From NCBI RefSeq assembly GCF_947507565.1, contig NC_089193.1, positions 186,001 through 250,000 of the forward strand: a stretch of 64,000 nt of DNA. Direction: 5' to 3'. This stretch comes from Oscarella lobularis. Lineage: Eukaryota; Porifera; Homoscleromorpha; Homosclerophorida; Oscarellidae. The notes below the pieces were generated by a model. The model was not told where the DNA came from. It was given only the letters and a program-made list of their open reading frames with translations, and made no database searches. Position 1 is the stretch's first letter, and each line of letters opens with the position of its first letter. This document shows positions 35,928 to 48,919 of the stretch, piece by piece. The position numbers and the translations under genes are program-made.

Positions 35928-38900
35928 ATGACGTTCTTCTTGCCTTGGTCTCTTCTGTTTCTTTTCCACAGTGGGGTCTTCCACCTGGCAGAAAGTTTTC
36001 CGGAGGAATACGCTGAACTGAAAGGTACATAAGTAGCTTAGACCGTCTCTATCGATTAGCGTGCAAAGTATAGTTTCCAAAACGGTACCTAGCCCAAGAC
36101 AGAATGTGAACACGTTCTTACGATATTTTGCATTTTTGTTTGTTAATCCTAGTTTTAGGAGGGAATGACACCCTTATTAGTTGTAGCGATGAAACTGAAG
36201 CATGACTAGATGCTGCCTTCTGACTCTCTTCTATTGTCTGGCGGCAGTCGCATCCGTTTACGGGACTTCGCGCTAATCAGATCTTAGCCTCGACAAGGCT
36301 TCTGTCTCTTACTTCCTGCGCGTGCATTAATTACTATACTTCCGCGTACAGATATAGCGATTCCTACTAAGGTGTACCAAAAAGGCTTGCTCATAAAATG
36401 AAATGAATAAATGAGAACAGACAAGCTTTTCTTTCAACTTAGATGGCAACAATAATTAAAATATAAGCTTTGATTTCAATTGCTTATTTATCCATAACCG
36501 ACCGTTTTGGGGGTCATTCTGTGTAGTACCTTATGTTGTTCATTTATTGCAAACTACAGCAGATGGTGTAAAGTTATTTATAAAGGAAGAGGCAATTCCT
36601 AACCATGCCAAAATTTTCATATATAATGGCTTCAATTTTATCATTTGTTTCAGCTTTTGTATCTTGAGCTGTTATACCTTTTGCATTTCAAGTGTGTGCG
36701 AGATCGCTTTGAATTAACTAAGAAAAAAGACTCTTAGTGTAGTTTTTTCAAAATAATTTCTTTAGTAATTATTTTTCATTTAGATGAAATTAAACAGAAG
36801 TTATCGTGCCTCACTTCTTCAACAGGAGCGTTGCTATGTAGCAACTTTGATTTCAATTATAGGTATTGTTGATGTACTTTATAAAATTAGAATTGATTAA
36901 AATACATTTTAGGCTTTCCAGAAATGCAAATGAGTCGCTTTCTGAACAACGGTTGCATAGACTCGAAGATTATGCGTACACTCACTCTGGACAGGTTTTA
37001 GCAATGTCAACTCATTATCTTCATTACGTTGTAGTTCCCATTCTCAGTGTTTACAGTTTCGTAACGATTGCGAACACATCGGCGACGCTAAGGCCAATGA
37101 TATAGAATTAATCATTTGGGGCACACCGTTGCAAGGTGAAGACTCATAAAGTCGATTTACTTGGGTGTGTTCTCTGACCCATATGCCGTGTCTTTTTTTC
37201 AGCTACCTTTTGGGTCGTCTTTGTTCTACCTGTCTTCTTTCTTGTGATCTTAATTTCCGCTTACTGCTATTTCTACCTTTTCTCTCTTGAGCTTCATTTC
37301 TTGAAAAGCAGACGAATCAACTCGTCTTCGTGCAGAAAACGAGAACACCTAAGGGTTGTAATTTTGCCGCCTAACGGTGACCGAGTACTTATAATCTTTT
37401 TTCTTGTTGCTGTTGTCCTCGCAACATCTACTCATGCTGAATACCCTGTACCCTCCTGTGAAGGTGAGAATCCTATATGTACTTTTTACTACTCAGGTAT
37501 CTTTCTTTAAATGCACAAGGGTGCATGGTGCTATTAACTGATTCTTTTCAACCTTGTTGTTACTTGACGTGTTTGTTTGTCAGACGCCTCGCGTCGAGGC
37601 TTCCCATGCTTCCACATTGCCCCACAGTAATACCATTCGCTTATGCTTGCTATTGTTATAATTGGAGGTGTTACCTAAAGACGAAAATTACACATTTAGA
37701 TACATGCTAAACGGAAACAAACGCGTCAAAAAACACCAGAACAGTATAATGCATCACGGTACAATAATGCGCGTTATTGCACAATCCAAAATACGTAACT
37801 GTACAAAACATGACGAGTTTCAAGAATTAATGATCTCATCGGACAATGTAACTTTTGGCAATTTTTAGACTGCTATGATGGCTGGCTCTGTTACAATTCT
37901 TCGTGCCTAAAAGTGTGGCACACACCCTTGACTTGGCCTCAAGCAGATGAAGCATGCTCTAATCATGGATCCCATCTACTGTCAATTGAAAACGATGATA
38001 AAGATCTGTGGCAATACTTATTTGAACGTTATAGGCAGCAGCCAATTTTTACCGGATTATTAGGTTCGTCTACTGAAGAGGGCTTGTACACATATCGGTG
38101 GTCAGACGGATCACCGTTTGTCTATTCAAACTGGGAACGTTTGAATGTCCACTGCAAAGCGGATTTGTGTACGACCATCATTCCTGATTATTCTTCTGGA
38201 GCTTACATCGTTCACTGGAACCCCGTTGCCTGTTTGTCACAAAATATATTCATCTGCAAAAAACCAAAAAGTGAGCGAGTCGCATTTCCTTATCGCAACT
38301 TTTGAAATTGATTGTTTTTTTAGAACTTAAGAGTGCCGACGTGCGGCTTGTCGATGGTGTTACACCGAACCGCGGTCGCGTCGAGATTTTTCTAGACGGT
38401 GATTGGAGACGCGTTTGCATTTCGGGAACAGGTTCCGATGTTGAACAAACGGCGGCGGCAGTCTGTCGACATTTGGGTCACCTTGACGTATTTTATGCTT
38501 CGGCTTTGAATCACTCTAGAGAAGGAAACTTTGAGATTACTTCGGATTTTGTCGGCTGTGCGTTAGCGGGTAACAGCGGTTGTGCAAACGAAGTAGCAGC
38601 GTGTAATTGGGAATTATTTGTTTCATGTCAGTCCAGTAGAACCTTTTCCTTTGATATACGGCTTACGGACAGCCATGTTCCTAACGAGGGGTTTGTAGTA
38701 TTTGAGGATGTAAATGGAATTTCGAGACAGGGTTGTGGCAGCTATTTCAGCAGGCATAGTGATTCTCTTGTTTATTGTAGGCATTTGGGATACGGTGGTG
38801 GAGTAGCTGCTATTAGGGAACTTGATTTAAATCTCAAGACTTCTGTGTATGTGTCAACTCATTGTTTGAGAAAGTCATTGACTTTGGCCGGATGCTATTT

Positions 38901-41900
38901 TTATCAAAATTCGCATTGTTTTCATTCTATCTGGCTTAATTGCTCTTATTCCCAATGGCAAGTGCGATTGAACAGTACTGCCGATAGAATAAAAGAAAGA
39001 GAAGGAACTATTGAAGTTTTTTTCAACGAAGCGTGGACCGTTGTCTGCAACGACAAATGGGATATAAATGGGGCTCAAGTTGCCTGTCGCCAATTGGGCT
39101 TCAAAAAGGCAATAACTGCAAATTTATCGCGATCTAAATCAGCGTTAGGCGACAAAAGGGATTCCCAGTTGCAAGTGCTATGTAACGGAAACGAAACGAC
39201 GCTTAGAGAGTGTCAACATAAAGTCATTCACAATCAATCTTGCACGACTGCAGCAGCTGTTTGCCAGATGAATGAATGTGAACAAAACGATTAAGAAATA
39301 TTGATGTTAGATAATTTTCTTCTTTTTCTAGATTGTCCCTTAGGTTGGTTTCTCTACGCAGACTATTGCTATACTGTTACAGACACTTTACCGATCATGG
39401 ATGACGTATTCTTAGGCGATGGTGGATGTGGAGCTTCTAACAGTGCTAGTATTACCAGTCCTCATGAACAGGCTTTTGTCCTATCTCTTCTTGCTAGCCT
39501 GAAAACCGACGTTTGGATTGGATTGAGACGAAAAGAAAATGAAGCGTTCGAGTGGATCAATGGGGATCCGTTGAGGTGTCGATGATAAAGCTTGTAGCTG
39601 TATTTGATCTTTTTACGTGTCTGTCTAGGTATGTCTTGTGGGCCCCTGGAGAACCTAAGACTTTCTACAGATGCGTTGCGCTGGATCCTCGTGCTGGCTA
39701 CTGGAAGACAAAAAATTGCTTAGAATGGAGTGGGGTTTTATGCAAAGTTGCTCTTCGTATGAAAGCGCTCCCCTCTCCCAAATAGAGAATTCTATTTTCT
39801 TTGCTTTATTTAGGAGATGTAGCAAACGAACTGCGTCAGGAAACAGCTCCAGCAGCGAATATTCGGTGTAGGAGCGACGAATTCTATTTCAAAGAAGCTT
39901 GCTATTATTTGTCAAAAGACGACGATGAGCTTGTTTCACAAGTGCAGGCACAAAATGAAAAGTGCAAAAGTCGCAATGCCACACTAGCTTCAATAAGCAC
40001 CACATACGAAAACGCATTCATTGCAAGTGAGACTTCTCCTTCAAAGGAATCTCTCTATTGGACTGGCCTGGTTTATAATGAAACGTTTGCCAATGGAAAT
40101 TTCAGGTGGCATGATGAGACTCCTGTCATATTCACCAAGTGGGGAATGTACGAGCCCAAACACCTGCAAGATAGTAGCATCTGCGTTTTGTTTGGATCAG
40201 ACGGCCGTGAGTTTGTTTGGTCTGTTTCAAACTGCTCTGCTAAAGCTCGATACGTCTGTAAAAGTACGGTTGCAGAAACGTGAAGATATGTAAACTTACC
40301 GCTTTTCTCTAGGAGATGAAATAACATCATATTCAGATGATTTGGGAAGTGGATCTTCTGATAACGAAAGAGAATCTCTGTCCACTGGCGGTGAGTATTT
40401 CAAAAATTTTATTTTTCAAATATTTTTGCGTTTCTTTCTAGAGGTTTACGCATGTCCCGATGGTTGGTCGAAGATTGGCACTTGGTCCTGCTTCAAGCGA
40501 CTTTTTGCCAGAATGACCTGGCATTTTTCTTTGTCAAACTGCGAGTCAATGGGGGAAGGAGCGTCTCTTGCGAGAATTCTTTCTCTTGAAGAGCAGAAGG
40601 AGCTAGGTTTGATCCTTCTCAACGAAGAAGAAGCTTGGATTGGACTAAGCGACATGAATGATGAGGGATATTATGTTTGGGCTGACGGATCGCCTTTAAT
40701 CTACGTAAACTGGAATTCGTCTGAAGTAGAAACAAGCTCTTACCTTCAAAGAGAGAAAGATTGTGTGGCTGCAACAAAAAAGGCTTGGCAGTCTATCAGT
40801 TGTTCTGAGATGAAGCCCAGCCTTTGCTTCATGCCTGCAATTCCCGGTATGTCAAGCGACGTTAACGATGTTTTATGTTCAATGTTGTGAGTTCTTCAGA
40901 TTTTGACGAATGCTCTAACAATATCAGCGATTGTCACGTAAACGCAACGTGCGAAAATATACTCTATTCGTACATCTGCACTTGCAAACCAGGATTTACA
41001 GGAAATGGAACTTCGTGCGAAGGTAACGTGCATCTTCTGTAATTGTACTAAACAATGGCATACTTTCTTGGTTTCAGATATAAATGAATGCAACTATGCC
41101 TGTAACAAGGAAGGCCAAAATTGTTCTAATACATTTGGATCCTATGAGTGCGCTTGCAGAAGTGGATGGACGGGAAATGGCAGTGTTTGCGTCGATGTGA
41201 ACGAGTGCAACGAGACAAGCATCTGCCATTCTCATGCAAATTGCTTAAATTATCCCGGCTCTTATCAATGTAGATGTCAAAAAGGCTGGAAGGGAAATGG
41301 TTCTTTTTGCTCTGACGTCAACGAGTGCGAGAATGATAATCCGTGCCATTCCCAAGCAATTTGCACAAATCAGAACGGCTCCTTTATCTGTAGGTGTCTG
41401 CAAGGCTGGACAGGAGACGGATTCTCGTGCAACGATATTAATGAATGTCTCCTGCCTGTAACATGCCAAACTTCGGAATATTGTAGAAACACAAACGGAT
41501 CGTTTCAGTGCTTGTGCAGTAGCGGCTACGTGGGCAATGGAAGCCATTGCGAAGGTAAAATAAATTCTGTTCTTTGTTAGGCTGCGTTTCTCATGCACAT
41601 TCACAAAATCCTATGAAAGTGCTAATTTTTAACTTGTTTTCCTAATAAATCTTTTATGCAGGTATTGCAGAAGAGTTTAAATCCAACTCCCAATCGATTA
41701 TCATTTTCTCAGTCACAAGCTCCGTTATTGTGATTTTTGTCATCTTTCTTGGTTTTTATGTGCGCCGCAGGGCTTTGCGCAAAAAACGTTTTGTATACAA
41801 CCTTGACAAACGGCCAGACAAATGGGAAATAAATTGTGGTGATATGATTTTGTTAGAGAAGCTGGGGGACGGATTTTTTGGCGTTGTTCACAGAGCGTAT

Positions 41901-43524
41901 CTTTATCATCGACCATCTGGGAGTGTTTCGAATCTAGCTCTAAAAGAGAGCCTTTCGTTTGGCAATAGGTCTGAGGTCGCTTGTAAAATGCTCAAAGGTA
42001 CGCCGCGCTCGTGTTTCATTGTCTAATTTTATCTGCAGTGTTATTGCATTTATGCGAATTTCATCTACTAATTTTCATGTTTGTAGGATCGAATAACGCG
42101 GAGGTAGACTTTTTGGAAGAAATCAAACTTATGAAAAACATCGGGCAGCACCCACATATTGTCAACTTTCTGGGATGCATAACAATATCGACGCCATTCT
42201 GCCTCATAGTCGAATACTGCAAAAACGGCGACTTACTCAACTATCTTAACAAAAGACACAATAAGGTTGTTTTTACGTATCACATCTGTACAGACAAACA
42301 TCTAAGAACTGTTTTTTTGCCTCACTGAGCAGCAATTGAATGAAATCGTCTCAGACCTTGAAAGCGAAATCGAGGTGCGTTAAAATAAATTGAACTTCCG
42401 TGAATAAATCTATTCACTTTAATGTTAATGGTTGTATTTAGGGTAGTGTTCCTGCGTCTTCGCCTGTTTGTGACACATTTACGCATCAGTGGCGTGAGAT
42501 GAATGAGGATTTGAAAGTCTTCTTTGATGGTATGTACTTGAGATGATACAATGACAGAAGAGCTTTATTTTATAGATGAAGAGGGTGCTGAGAAGAAATG
42601 TGAGCCCGAATTGAATGCTCGCGACCTCTTATCATTCGCTTGGCAAATTGCATCCGGAATGGTGTGAAAATTAGACGTCATACTTTCTTACTGATATTCG
42701 AACCTATAGGAATATCTGATTGGAAAAGGTTTAGTTCATCGTGACTTGGCCTGTCGGAACGTGCTCGTTTGCGAAAATAAACTACTCAAAGTTTCCGACT
42801 TTGGACTGACAAGAGCCGTCTACGGAGACGGCGCCTACAGTCAGAAGACCACAAGACGTCTTCCACTTCGTTGGATGTCTATTGAGGCAATAACGCACCG
42901 TCTCTTTTCTGAGCAAAGCGATGTGTAAATGAAAATTTAGTCTGTTGATTGGAGTACTTGATACTTCAACGCTGTTTCTATGTAGATGGTCTTTTGGAGT
43001 TGTGATGTGGGAAATATGTACTCTGGGTAAGCTCACCTTCACCGTCTTTTCAGTTTGAGACTATTGCATTTCAGGCTCTTTTCCTTATCCGTGCGTTTTC
43101 ACTAGAGAACTTCTGTCGCATTTGCGTAGTGGAAACCGCTTATCAGTCCCAGAAAGCTGCTCCACTGAGCTGTTAGTATTAATCGCAAAGAACTTCCTTT
43201 TAGGCTTTTTTGGCTTATTTCCTCTATAGATACAAGATAATGTCTTCATGCTGGTCTGCCGATCCAGAGAAGCGACCGACGTTCAACCGTCTTACGCGGC
43301 TTCTGGGACAAATGCTTGAAGCCGAAAATCAAAGCCAATACATCGTTTTTGATGCTATCAGTTTACTTCCTTCTGGCAGCACAAAATCAAGAAGCCGAGC
43401 GATGGAGTCAGAAAGCGAAAATGAAGCTCTTAGAACAAATTCGTTCACGCAAAAAGACGATGCCGAGGAAATCAGGTATGTGGTCGGTTCCGCAGCATCA
43501 GCAATCAAGGAAAGCAACGTGTAA
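35928..43524 (+). CDS. RTK2: complete C-type lectin / SRCR / EGF receptor tyrosine kinase
   Basis: I could place 23 exons with frame checked through most joins. Exon 1 (35928-36024) is a signal peptide (MTFFLPWSLLFLFHSG...). Exons 2-4 (36784-36862, 36913-36994, 37048-37135) encode a short Cys-containing domain. Exon 5 (37203-37463) has two hydrophobic segments around a basic loop. Then follow C-type lectin 1 (37869-38270), three SRCR (38324-39277), lectin 2 (39332-39575 and 39629-39756), lectin 3 (39814-40263), a linker (40313-40390), lectin 4 (40442-40846), five EGF (40900-41022 and 41078-41554), a transmembrane helix with P-loop (41662-41997) and the kinase to 43524. Kinase motifs are [28 protein letters not shown] and LPLRWM. 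A serine- and acid-rich kinase insert lies at 42333-42661. It is predicted to be an active cell-surface receptor with unknown ligand. Confidence 0.9.
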
Positions 43525-44419
43525 GATGGCAAACTCTCCTCCCGCGGTGCATTAGAGCATTACCGCTTCACGTGCTTCATATAAAGTGTATGTTTCAGCT
43601 TTTCGCTTCTGTTGATGTATAGCTATAGATAGGTAACGTGCTGTTTTTCTCTTTTGCTTTTTGTGCGCTATATTGCCGTGTTCCGTCAAACTTCTGGTGA
43701 GAGTTCTAAGAAACGCAAAAAAATTTGAAAAGGAAGTCTGTCATTTTTCAGCTTTTATTGTACCGCGTTACACTGCATCCTTATGCTAGATGAAATTGCA
43801 TTATCGAATCACATTGCAGTTATTCTCCTTATCGAGCTTTTTATTGGACATGCATCCTAAGCTTCCACTTTGGCGCTATTTATCTTCGAATACAAAAGTC
43901 CCGTATTTCATCGGATAGACGTTTTTTTCCGTTATTTCTCCAAAACCAGCACACCTACACACTATACGGGCATATTCAATATAAAACTTCCGGCACGGAA
44001 TTAAATACATGTTGGAGCCCGAGCAGGATAAAGTATTCTATTTCTTAGAAAAAACACATTTAAACATTCAGAAAAATAATCAAAAAAAGAGATCAAGCAT
44101 TCGTCACTATTTAAAAAATAAGCCAAAAAGCATGAATTTTTTTTACAATAACAGGGACACTCAGTCAGCACAACGAGGTAGTATTGAACGCTAGTACCAA
44201 GGAAATCTTTTTACCAAGAGGTTTATACGTTTCTGATATACTTCGAACAAGAAAGATTACTGCACGTGAGCTCTGGTTCCCGGCCAAATCTTTATTTAGT
44301 AGTTCGTTTATCTTCACTACACTACGCCAAAAACCTATCTGAACTTCTCTACAGACAAAGGCAAACGCAAAAAATAACAATTATAAAGAGAAAGTCCAAG
44401 AAGAATTTAGTTAATCTAT
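43525..44419. other. RTK2-RTK3 spacer with a possible repeat A-related remnant
   Basis: No gene is visible. At about 44255-44400 the sequence (ggttcccggcc, then acgccaaaaacctatctgaact) weakly resembles the 5' margin of repeat A near 5145-5240. This sits exactly at the breakpoint where RTK3 homology begins. Confidence 0.4.
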
Positions 44420-47400
44420 ATCAACTGGAATTCGTCAGAAGTAGAAACAAGCTCTTACCTTCAAAGAGAGAAAGATTGTGTAGCTGCAACGAACAGTTCT
44501 TGGCAGTCTTTCGGTTGTTCTGAAATGAAGCCCAGCCTTTGCTTCAGGCTTGCAATTCCAGGTATGTCAAGCGACTTTAACGATGATTCATCTTTTACGT
44601 TGTGAGTTCTTCAGATTTTGACGAATGCTTTAACAATTTCAGTGATTGTCACGTAAACGCAACGTGCAAAAATACGCTCTCTTCGTACAACTGCACTTGC
44701 AAACCAGGATTTACCGGAAATGGAACTTCGTGCGAAGGTAACGTGCATCTTCTGTAATTGCACTGAACAATGGTGTATTTTCTTGGTTTCAGATATAAAT
44801 GAATGCAACTATACCTGTAACAAGGAGGGCCAAAATTGTTCTAATACATTTGGATACTATGAGTGCGCTTGCAGAAGTGGATGGACGGGAAATGGCAGTG
44901 TTTGCGTCGATGTGAACGAGTGCAACGAGACAAGCATCTGCCATTCTCATGCAAATTGCTTAAATTATCCCGGCTCTTATCAATGTAGATGTCAAAAAGG
45001 CTGGAAGGGAAATGGTACTTTTTGCGAGGATGTGAACGAGTGCGAGACGATTAACGCGTGTCATTTGCACGCCAAGTGCGAGAATCATCTAGGAACGTTT
45101 GAGTGCACGTGTCTAGAAGGCTGGTCTGGAAACGGCACTCTTTGCGTAGACACTAATGAGTGCTTTAATGACAACCCATGTCATTCGGAAGCGAATTGCG
45201 CAAATCATCAAGGAACGTTCAAGTGTACGTGTCGAGAAGGTTGGTCTGGGGACGGATTTTTTTGCTTGGACGTCAACGAGTGCGAGAATGATAATCCGTG
45301 CCATTCGGAAGCGATTTGCACAAATCAGAAAGGCTCCTTTATTTGTAGGTGTCCGCAAGGCTGGACAGGCGACGGATATTCGTGCAGCGATATTGATGAA
45401 TGCCTCCTGCCTCTAACATGCCAAACTTCGGAATACTGTAGAAACACAAACGGATCATTTCAGTGCTTGTGCATCAGCGGCTACGTTGGCAATGGGACCC
45501 ATTGCGAAGGTAAAGTAACATAGATAGAAGCAATGAGTTTTCTGTTTTCTTGCTGCGTTGCTGATATACGTAAATTCCCGAGAAAATGCTAATTTCTAAT
45601 TATGAGTTTTTTGTGCAGGTATTACAGTCGAGTCGAGCTCCAACTCTCATTGGAAAATCATTATATCAGTCATCAGCTTCGTTTTTGTGGTGGTTATTGC
45701 CATCTTTCTTGTTTTTTATGGTCGCCGCAGGGTTTTACGCAGAAAAGGTTTCGTCTCTGACCTCGACAAACCGGCAGACGAATGGGAAGTAAATTCCGGT
45801 GATATGACTTTGCTAGAGAAGCTCGGCGACGGATTTTTTGGCGTTGTGCACAGGGCGTATCTCTATCATCGTCCATCTGGGAGTTTGTCGAGGCTAGCTC
45901 GAAAAGAGAGCAATTCTTTTGACAATAGGTCTGAGGTCGCTTGTAAAATGCTCAAAGGTGCGTCGCGCTCGTGTTTCTTGACGACCTTTATTTGCAGTCT
46001 ATTTGAATTGACGCTAATTTTTTCTGCTAATTTTCATGTTTGTAGGATCGAATCTGGCGGAGATGGACTTTCTGGAAGAAATCAAACTCATGAAAAACAT
46101 CGGGCAGCACCCACATATTGTCAACTTTCTGGGATGCATAACAGTATCGACGCCGTTCTGTCTCATAGTCGAATACTGCATGAACGACGACTTGCTCAAC
46201 TATCTTAAAAAAGGACATCATAAGGTTGTTTTAGCTATTGCATCCAAACAGACAAACAACTAATACCCCTCATTGTTTGCCTCACTGAGCAGAAATTGAA
46301 TGAAATGGTCGTAGACGTTGAAAGCGATAACGAGGCACGTTATTTCTTCAAATTTTGTAAAAAATATAACTCGCCTTTGTCGCATTCAGGTTAGTACGCC
46401 CACGCCCTCGCCTGATTGCGACACATTTAAGCATCAGTGGCGTGAGATGAATGAGGATTTTAGTGATATGAAAGCCATTGATCGTGGTATGAGCTTGTGA
46501 TCCATGCAGTGACGGAAGGCCAGTTTTTGTATATTTATAGATGAGGGCGGTGCGGAGAAGAGATGTGAGCCCGAATTGAATGCTCGTGACCTTTTATCAT
46601 TCGCTTGGCAAATTGCATCCGGAATGGTGTGAAAAATGGTGTGAAAATTAGACGTCATACTTTTTTAGTGACATTCGAACCTTTAGGAATACCTGTCTGG
46701 AAAAGGATTAGTTCATCGTGACTTGGCCTGTCGGAACCTGCTCGTTTGCGAAAATAAACTACTCAAAGTTTCCGACTTTGGACTTACAAGATCTGTCTAT
46801 CACGACGGTTCCTACAGTCAAAAGACCACAAGACGTCTTCCACTTCGTTGGATGTCTATCGAAGCCATAACACACCGTCTCTTTTCTGAGCAGAGCGACG
46901 TGTAAATTAAAATTTAGTCTGGTGGTGCAATTTGTGCTTCAACGCTTTTTCTATGTAGATGGTCTTTCGGAGTTGTTTTGTGGGAAATATGTACTCTTGG
47001 TTAGCTTATCTTTACCGTCTTCTCTGTTCGAAACGATTTAATTTCATGCAGGCTCTTTCCCTTATCCTTGCGTTTCCACTGGAAAACTTCTGTCTCATTT
47101 GCGTAGCGGCAACCGGTTAGCCTGCCCCGAAAGCTGCTCCGCTGAGATGTTAGTATTGGTCGCAATCATCTTGCTTTTCGGCTAGCTCTTTCCTGTTTTT
47201 CCTTATAGGTATAATATAATGTCTGCATGCTGGTCTTCCGATTCTGAAAAGCGGCCAACGTTCAGCCGTCTTACGCAGCTTCTGGGACAAATGCTTGAAG
47301 CGGAAAATGAAAGCCAATACATTGTTTTTGATGCTATCAGTTTACTTTCTTCTTGCAGCATAGAATCGCGAAGCGGAAAACGGGAGTCAGACTGCAAAAA

Positions 47401-47503
47401 TTGGGATAGTGAACACAATTCCTTCACGCAGATAGACGATGCCGAGGAAGTCAGATATGTGGTCGGTTCCTCTGCTTCAGCAGTCAAGGAAACCAAATTG
47501 TGA
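44420..47503 (+). CDS. RTK3: 5'-truncated EGF receptor tyrosine kinase copy
   Basis: This is a tandem partial copy of RTK2. It begins inside the fourth C-type lectin ([10 protein letters not shown]... to 44561) and continues with one EGF (44615-44737), six EGF in one exon (44793-45509), a transmembrane helix and P-loop exon (45619-45957) and the kinase to 47503. The kinase keeps [28 protein letters not shown] and LPLRWM with no stop in any exon I read. No signal peptide, SRCR or intact lectin is present upstream. The intact frame argues for recent duplication or continued use, perhaps as a 3' extension of RTK2 transcripts or from a new promoter. Otherwise it is a young pseudogene. Confidence 0.7.
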
Positions 47504-48189
47504 GATGCCAAAATTTCCCCCTAAGGTGCATTACAGCATTACTGTTTCTCGTGTCGCCTATGTATGTATTAGCTTTGCGCCTATAATTCTTTATAGCTAG
47601 ATGAGTACGTGTGTTGATGTTCTTGCTTTTTCATGTTATTTTGAGCTATTGTCTTGTTTCATCGAACTTCTAAAAGACGCAAAGTAAAAGGAGAAAGGGA
47701 AGTTTGTCATTTTCAGCATTGTTTTTAGCACGTCACCCTTATATTAAATAGAATTGCATTTGCAAAGCACATGACAGTTGTCCTCCTTATCGAGCGTTAT
47801 ATCGGACATAAGAATCGTTCGCTTCCTCTTTTGGCGCTCTCAATTTTACCTTCGACGCCAAAAGCTTTGACGCCGAAAGTCCCGTATTTTATAGGGTAGA
47901 CGGTTTTTCGCTCTTATTCCTCCAAAACCAGCGTACCCTACAATATACAGGCATTCTATTGTGAAAGTCCTGTCAACAAATATTGGCGACATAGCAAGAT
48001 ACAATTTGAACTCTCGATGAACTTCACCTTCAAATTTTAAGAAAAAATAAATATTGAAAGTAGAAGGCTTAAACGACGATCAAAAACAAAAAGATGCTAT
48101 CAAGTAACCATTTCTTTACAATAACCGGAGGACTTAGTGAGAACTACGAAGTATTAGTTCGAACATCATCGCATCGTTCTGAAGTGAAG
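47504..48189. other. 3' flank of RTK3, no gene seen
   Basis: AT-rich sequence resembling the 3' flank of RTK2 at about 43540-43930, so the duplication includes the 3' flank. No separate gene. Confidence 0.5.
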
Positions 48190-48515
48190 CCTATTCACGG
48201 CCTGAATTCTCTCTGTTTACTTTCATAGCGTTTTAAGACGGAGAAGAAAACGAGACGGCAAAGAGTGCAAGATAGACATCTTTTAATCCCTATCCTGATG
48301 CTCACCGCTACTTTATAGGCTGTTCTCTGGCGCTGAGTACATCCTAATCTCACACGCCGTCAAACTGATCTAAAGCCTGCAACGTTATCTCATGTTCCGT
48401 ACATGATGTTCCAGACCACGCCCTCCCCGAAACGGCGACGGTCACATAATAAATGACACGGCAACGTACTCGTGTAAATTCATCAGAAGGATGGCTTCGC
48501 CAACGTCAGTTTCTC
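48190..48515 (+). pseudogene. Broken 5' end of a second sushi-tyrosinase gene
   Basis: Matches 20840-21150 of the intact gene: 5' UTR, signal-peptide exon, intron and first sushi exon. The signal-peptide exon has a stop (ctttatag where the intact gene has ctttggg), and the first sushi exon has lost part of its sequence. Confidence 0.8.
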
Positions 48516-48919
48516 ACCCTAATAAATCCAAAATTTTGGCTCGGTCTACCGCTGGCAATGTTGTACATGAAAAAAGGTATTTACATTTACATCTAATGCA
48601 AAATCGCTCTACGTATGGTAAGAGTAATGAGGATCGCTCCTCTGGCCGCAGATTACTTAAGACTTCGTACGAATAAACCAAAGACCACTCATCGGGATAC
48701 CTAAAAGCGATAGATGACGTGTAGCAGTTAGTAGCCTGTGTGAACTTCGCAGCCATTTGCGAACAACATATTCGCTCCACGTGATTGGAAACGGCTACAT
48801 ATTTTATCGCTAAACAATCTTTATTTTCTCACGACGGCAAAAAAGGCCTATCTAACAAACAGAAAAATTACACGCGAATGCGCTGATGACGTTCCGATAC
48901 GCAGTGCAGTGAAAAAAGA

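Noticed and set aside
45113-45358. Antisense open frames across the EGF arrays and other exons
   Set aside because: They are shadows of repetitive Cys-rich coding sequence on the other strand; the sense frame has splice sites and domain motifs.
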